A stretch of DNA of 64,000 bases. It comes from Methanovulcanius yangii (GTDB taxonomy: Archaea; Halobacteriota; Methanomicrobia; Methanomicrobiales; Methanomicrobiaceae). The first letter of the stretch is position 1. Each line of letters starts with the position of its first letter. The notes beneath the pieces were generated by a model. That model had not been told where the DNA came from, made no database searches, and saw only the letters and a program-made list of their open reading frames with translations. Positions 61,413 to 64,000 of this stretch are shown here, one piece after another. The position numbers and the translations under genes were made by a program. The stretch lies in NCBI RefSeq assembly GCF_018687785.1, contig NZ_LTBL01000001.1, positions 1,975,780 through 2,039,779 of the forward strand, in the 5' to 3' direction.

Positions 61413-62075
61413 ATGGTGTCAAAAAAGATCATTGTGTCATTGCTCCTTCTTGTGTTGGCTGTCGTTTTCACCTGCGGCTGTTTTACCGCCACCGTTCATT
61501 CCACGGTCGAATCCGATGCGACGATAAGTTATTACCGAATGGATGTCGAGACAACCCAGTTTGTCTATAACATGGTAAAAGAACAGGCCAAAGAAGATGG
61601 ATATTCTTCCGTGCAGAGTTACATGCTCGCTGAAAGTGAAAATCAAGGGGATTTCAAATACTCCGAGTCCTGGGACGGGGACACGGTCACGATGAGCTTT
61701 GAAAGCACGGCAATCCTCGAATCGGACGACGCCGACAAATTACGTATCGAGAAGGTAGACGGCATGATGGTGTATGAGGACTCGCGTTTCGCCACCAACG
61801 AAGAGATAGACACGTCGGATGACTATTCAAAGGCGATGCTCAGTGGCATCGGCGTTCATTACTACCTGGAGATGCCGGGGACGATCGTCGAATCGAATGC
61901 GGATATCGTGGATGGAAAGAAGGCCGAATGGCACCTGTCCGGTTCGGATGCGTTCTCCACCCCGATTCAGGCAACGAGTGAAATTCCCACATTGCCGGTT
62001 TCCGGCTTCACCGGACTCCTGGCGATTGCCGGGTTTGCCTGCGCAGTAGGAATTTGCCTCCGGTGCAGGGATTAG
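61413..62075 (+). CDS. Lipoprotein with C-terminal membrane anchor
   Basis: The 220-residue protein has an N-terminal hydrophobic signal ending in a lipobox-like TCGC, a strand-rich body (residues 35-185) and a second hydrophobic segment near the C-terminus preceded by LPVSG and followed by RCRD. Such a tripartite end (short motif, hydrophobic helix, basic tail) resembles sorting signals of archaeal surface proteins, but the motif is not a known PGF or PEF form. The body resembles LppM-like domains only loosely. The upstream TATA candidate and the ATG at 61413 suggest a leader of about 30 bases. Function is unknown. Confidence 0.65.
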   Translation: MVSKKIIVSLLLLVLAVVFTCGCFTATVHSTVESDATISYYRMDVETTQFVYNMVKEQAKEDGYSSVQSYMLAESENQGDFKYSESWDGDTVTMSFESTAILESDDADKLRIEKVDGMMVYEDSRFATNEEIDTSDDYSKAMLSGIGVHYYLEMPGTIVESNADIVDGKKAEWHLSGSDAFSTPIQATSEIPTLPVSGFTGLLAIAGFACAVGICLRCRD

Positions 62076-62306
62076 ATCTCCATCTCTCTCATTTTTCTGG
62101 CACATTAAACGATAACGAGAATCGGGATTGAAGAGAGTCTCGACGGCCTCTCCGTGGGCTAAATCAACAGAAATATATTAAAAAACAATGATGTATTGGT
62201 GTGGCGGCGTGGAAAAAACACGATCGCCCGGTCCCCCCTCGAGGCACTTGGCCGGGAAATCTTATCATTAACCAGGGAAGGTCCCTGGAAAATAAGGAAG
62301 GGGGGG

Positions 62307-64000
62307 TTAAATTCTATCCACGTTTCTCTCGCCCTGGATGATCTTTATCATGTGTGCCGGACTTGATCCTGCCGCCCATCCGTTTCCTGAGAAGTAATAG
62401 ATATTGTCGGATATCTCGTTCAGTCCGCCGGCGTCGTCATTGCCGACGATGCAGGAAAAAATTCTCGCATCCTTGGTCTCCTTGAATTCTGTCCATCTGT
62501 CCACGAGGGAGCGATCGGTCACACCTCCGAGGCCGTCTGTTATAAAGAGCAGGTCTGCCCCTTCATATTCCGGTTCCGAGAGGGAATCAAGGCCGGTTCT
62601 GAGGGCTGTGTTGAAGTCCGTCCCCCCGCGGAATCCCTGCTGAATGAACTGCAGGAACGTGTCTGCCATTTTTCTACGCGAAGTCAGCTCGATCTCGGTA
62701 TTGCATCCCGGCCCGGAGAAGAGAATGACCTTCACATCACGGCGGTCCTTGAGCATTCTCTTCGTTATCGCGAGGATGATTGCCTTTGCAAGCGTCTCCG
62801 GGGCACCGCTCATCGAGCCGGAGGTATCCACCATCGCAACCACCGGCCCGCGCTTTCGCTTCTTCGGCGTCCCGTCTGCCCAGTGTTTTCCCCGGAGCTG
62901 ATAGGACAGGAGCCGCCCCTCGGTGAGATCCGCATAGAATTTCTTTCTTAGTGTCGGGTGGTGGAGTTTTGAGGCCTCCATCGGGAGCATACGCGAAATG
63001 TCATTGGACAGGGTCACCGAATGCATCTCGGTCTTCCCAGAAGGGGAGATGGAGATCTTCCTGAGGCCATATTCGAGTTCGATGCGGCCGAACAACTCGA
63101 CCATTTTTTTCAGGTCATCGTTCTTCTGGACGATCGCCGCATATCTCTCGAGATTGTTGATGTAAGTTGCATGAACGGGCGACATCGAGAGGTCCATTCC
63201 CCTCCCCGGATAGAGTGCGGTCAAAAATTCAATCGTCTCAATGTGGGGTTTGATCGCTGAGATGTCATTTCCAAGAGGTTTTAAGATCTGTTGGGACACC
63301 TGTGCCTTTAAAAACGAAGATTTTGCGGTATTCGAGAGGAACCGGTCGATGTTATCATTGGGTTGGTTCAGCTGTTCAGAATCCTCTTTATTGGATTCCT
63401 GCTCGAGAATATCATCGATTGTCGCGGATAATTCTTCAATCTTCGATGCAGTACTGTCCGCATCATTCTTTGCCCCGTCAGCCGGTTCCGTATGAGATTG
63501 ATCACTTGCCGGCTCTCCCGTCTTTCCCGCTTCGGAGGTACCGTCGGTATCTGGCTGGGCCTGGGATGGTTCACCTTCTCCCTGCCTCGTCCCCCATTGA
63601 GAGCTCTCCTCCGGTGCACTTCCCTGATCATCACCATCCATTTCAGACGGGGTTCCATCATCTTCTCCACCACCTGGCTTCCCTTCTCCCTCCATTTCAG
63701 ACGGGGTTCCATCATCTTCTCCACCGCCTGGCTTCCCTTCTCCCTCCATTTCAGACGGGGTTCCATCATCTTCTCCACCGCCTGGCTTCCCTTCTCCCTC
63801 CATTTCAGTCGGGGTTCCATCATCTTCTCCACCGCCTGGCTTCCCCTCTCCCTCCATTTCAGTCGGGGTTCCATCATCTTCTCCACTGCCTGGCTTCCCT
63901 TCTCCCTCCATTTCAGACGGGGTTTCCTCATCTTCTCCGCCACCTGGCTTCCCTTCTCCCTCTTCATCAGGTTCGTCACCTTGAGTCGCATCCGGTGGGG
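62307..64000 (-). CDS. VWA-domain protein with acidic repeat region (5' end outside the window)
   Basis: The frame is open to the window edge, so the N-terminus is missing. The visible part of about 563 residues starts with six 18-residue acidic repeats (EMEGEGKPGGGEDDGTPS and variants), a Ser/Glu/Asp-rich linker and a helical region (about 180-340). It ends in a von Willebrand A domain with the metal-binding MVDTSGSMSGAPE, RGGTDFNTAL and LLFITDGLGG. The layout resembles CobT/Mg-chelatase-like VWA proteins that work with a MoxR-type AAA ATPase, usually encoded next to them; none lies inside this window. A cytoplasmic chaperone-type complex is inferred. Confidence 0.82.
   Translation of the reverse strand, partial: PPDATQGDEPDEEGEGKPGGGEDEETPSEMEGEGKPGSGEDDGTPTEMEGEGKPGGGEDDGTPTEMEGEGKPGGGEDDGTPSEMEGEGKPGGGEDDGTPSEMEGEGKPGGGEDDGTPSEMDGDDQGSAPEESSQWGTRQGEGEPSQAQPDTDGTSEAGKTGEPASDQSHTEPADGAKNDADSTASKIEELSATIDDILEQESNKEDSEQLNQPNDNIDRFLSNTAKSSFLKAQVSQQILKPLGNDISAIKPHIETIEFLTALYPGRGMDLSMSPVHATYINNLERYAAIVQKNDDLKKMVELFGRIELEYGLRKISISPSGKTEMHSVTLSNDISRMLPMEASKLHHPTLRKKFYADLTEGRLLSYQLRGKHWADGTPKKRKRGPVVAMVDTSGSMSGAPETLAKAIILAITKRMLKDRRDVKVILFSGPGCNTEIELTSRRKMADTFLQFIQQGFRGGTDFNTALRTGLDSLSEPEYEGADLLFITDGLGGVTDRSLVDRWTEFKETKDARIFSCIVGNDDAGGLNEISDNIYYFSGNGWAAGSSPAHMIKIIQGERNVDRI
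63638..63961 (-). repeat. Six tandem 54-bp coding repeats in the VWA gene
   Basis: Units begin at 63638, 63692, 63746, 63800, 63854 and 63908, each exactly 54 bases and nearly identical. They keep the reading frame and encode the same 18-residue acidic Gly-rich unit. Small differences (Ser/Thr, Gly/Ser, Asp/Glu) distinguish copies. Copy-number change would not break the frame. Confidence 0.92.

Noticed and set aside
63638-63961. CRISPR-like periodicity
   Set aside because: The units are contiguous with no spacers and keep a reading frame, so this is a coding tandem repeat.

Overview
The window looks like a chromosomal segment of a GC-rich methanogenic euryarchaeon, most likely Methanomicrobiales; this is inferred from gene content, not from a marker-gene search. 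The evidence is a type II methionine aminopeptidase, a PKD-domain surface protein, TATA boxes with leaderless or near-leaderless starts, poly-T terminators, and dodecin, HEAT-repeat and winged-helix genes of the archaeal kind. No rRNA, transposase, integrase or CRISPR array is visible.

Positions 1-14,600 are ordinary core genome: a 5'-truncated PKD surface protein, dodecin, an APH-fold kinase, a lipoprotein, a Ca2+-type P-ATPase, tRNA-Asn(GTT), a small regulator and membrane protein, two M24 peptidases, an AAA ATPase, an MBL-fold hydrolase, a HEAT protein and an RNase II/R-family nuclease.

Positions 14,650-34,520 are one long minus-strand defence island with lower and uneven GC. It begins with small toxin-antitoxin pieces: a lone hicB, a nucleotidyltransferase running into a broken hicB, and a complete hicBA pair. 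Then comes a tight, unrecognised five-gene cluster: a PD-(D/E)XK-like nuclease, a DUF1848 Fe-S-type protein, a TPR-methyltransferase-like protein, a TPR-SF1 helicase and a coiled-coil protein. Last is a DNA phosphorothioation locus, dndCDE, with a Pbe-like restriction cassette (DUF1232 protein, PLD-helicase, small protein, SMC-like ATPase, Dnd-associated protein). A very AT-rich DUF262/DUF1524 (SspE/GmrSD-like) gene is spliced into the middle of it.

Positions 34,600-44,250 carry provirus- or plasmid-like genes: an XhlA-like membrane protein, a four-gene overlapping replication operon ending in a primase/helicase, and broken second copies of both. A Panacea (SocA-like)/PIN-like toxin-antitoxin pair sits between two approximately 105-bp direct repeats.

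Positions 45,100-61,100 are a second defence island. A DarT/DarG pair is followed by a composite type I restriction-modification locus. Here hsdM, a DUF262-DUF1524-DUF5655 effector, SIR2, HerA, hsdS and an AlbA_2/Schlafen-type ATP-binding gene are joined by five successive 4-bp stop/start overlaps, with hsdR about 600 bp downstream. The window ends with an anchored lipoprotein and a 5'-truncated VWA-domain protein with six 54-bp coding repeats.

The strongest candidates for undescribed systems are the five-gene TPR/methyltransferase/DUF1848/nuclease cluster (17,109-22,600), the fully coupled type I RM-SIR2-HerA-GmrSD-like operon, and the Dnd locus carrying an SspE-like effector.
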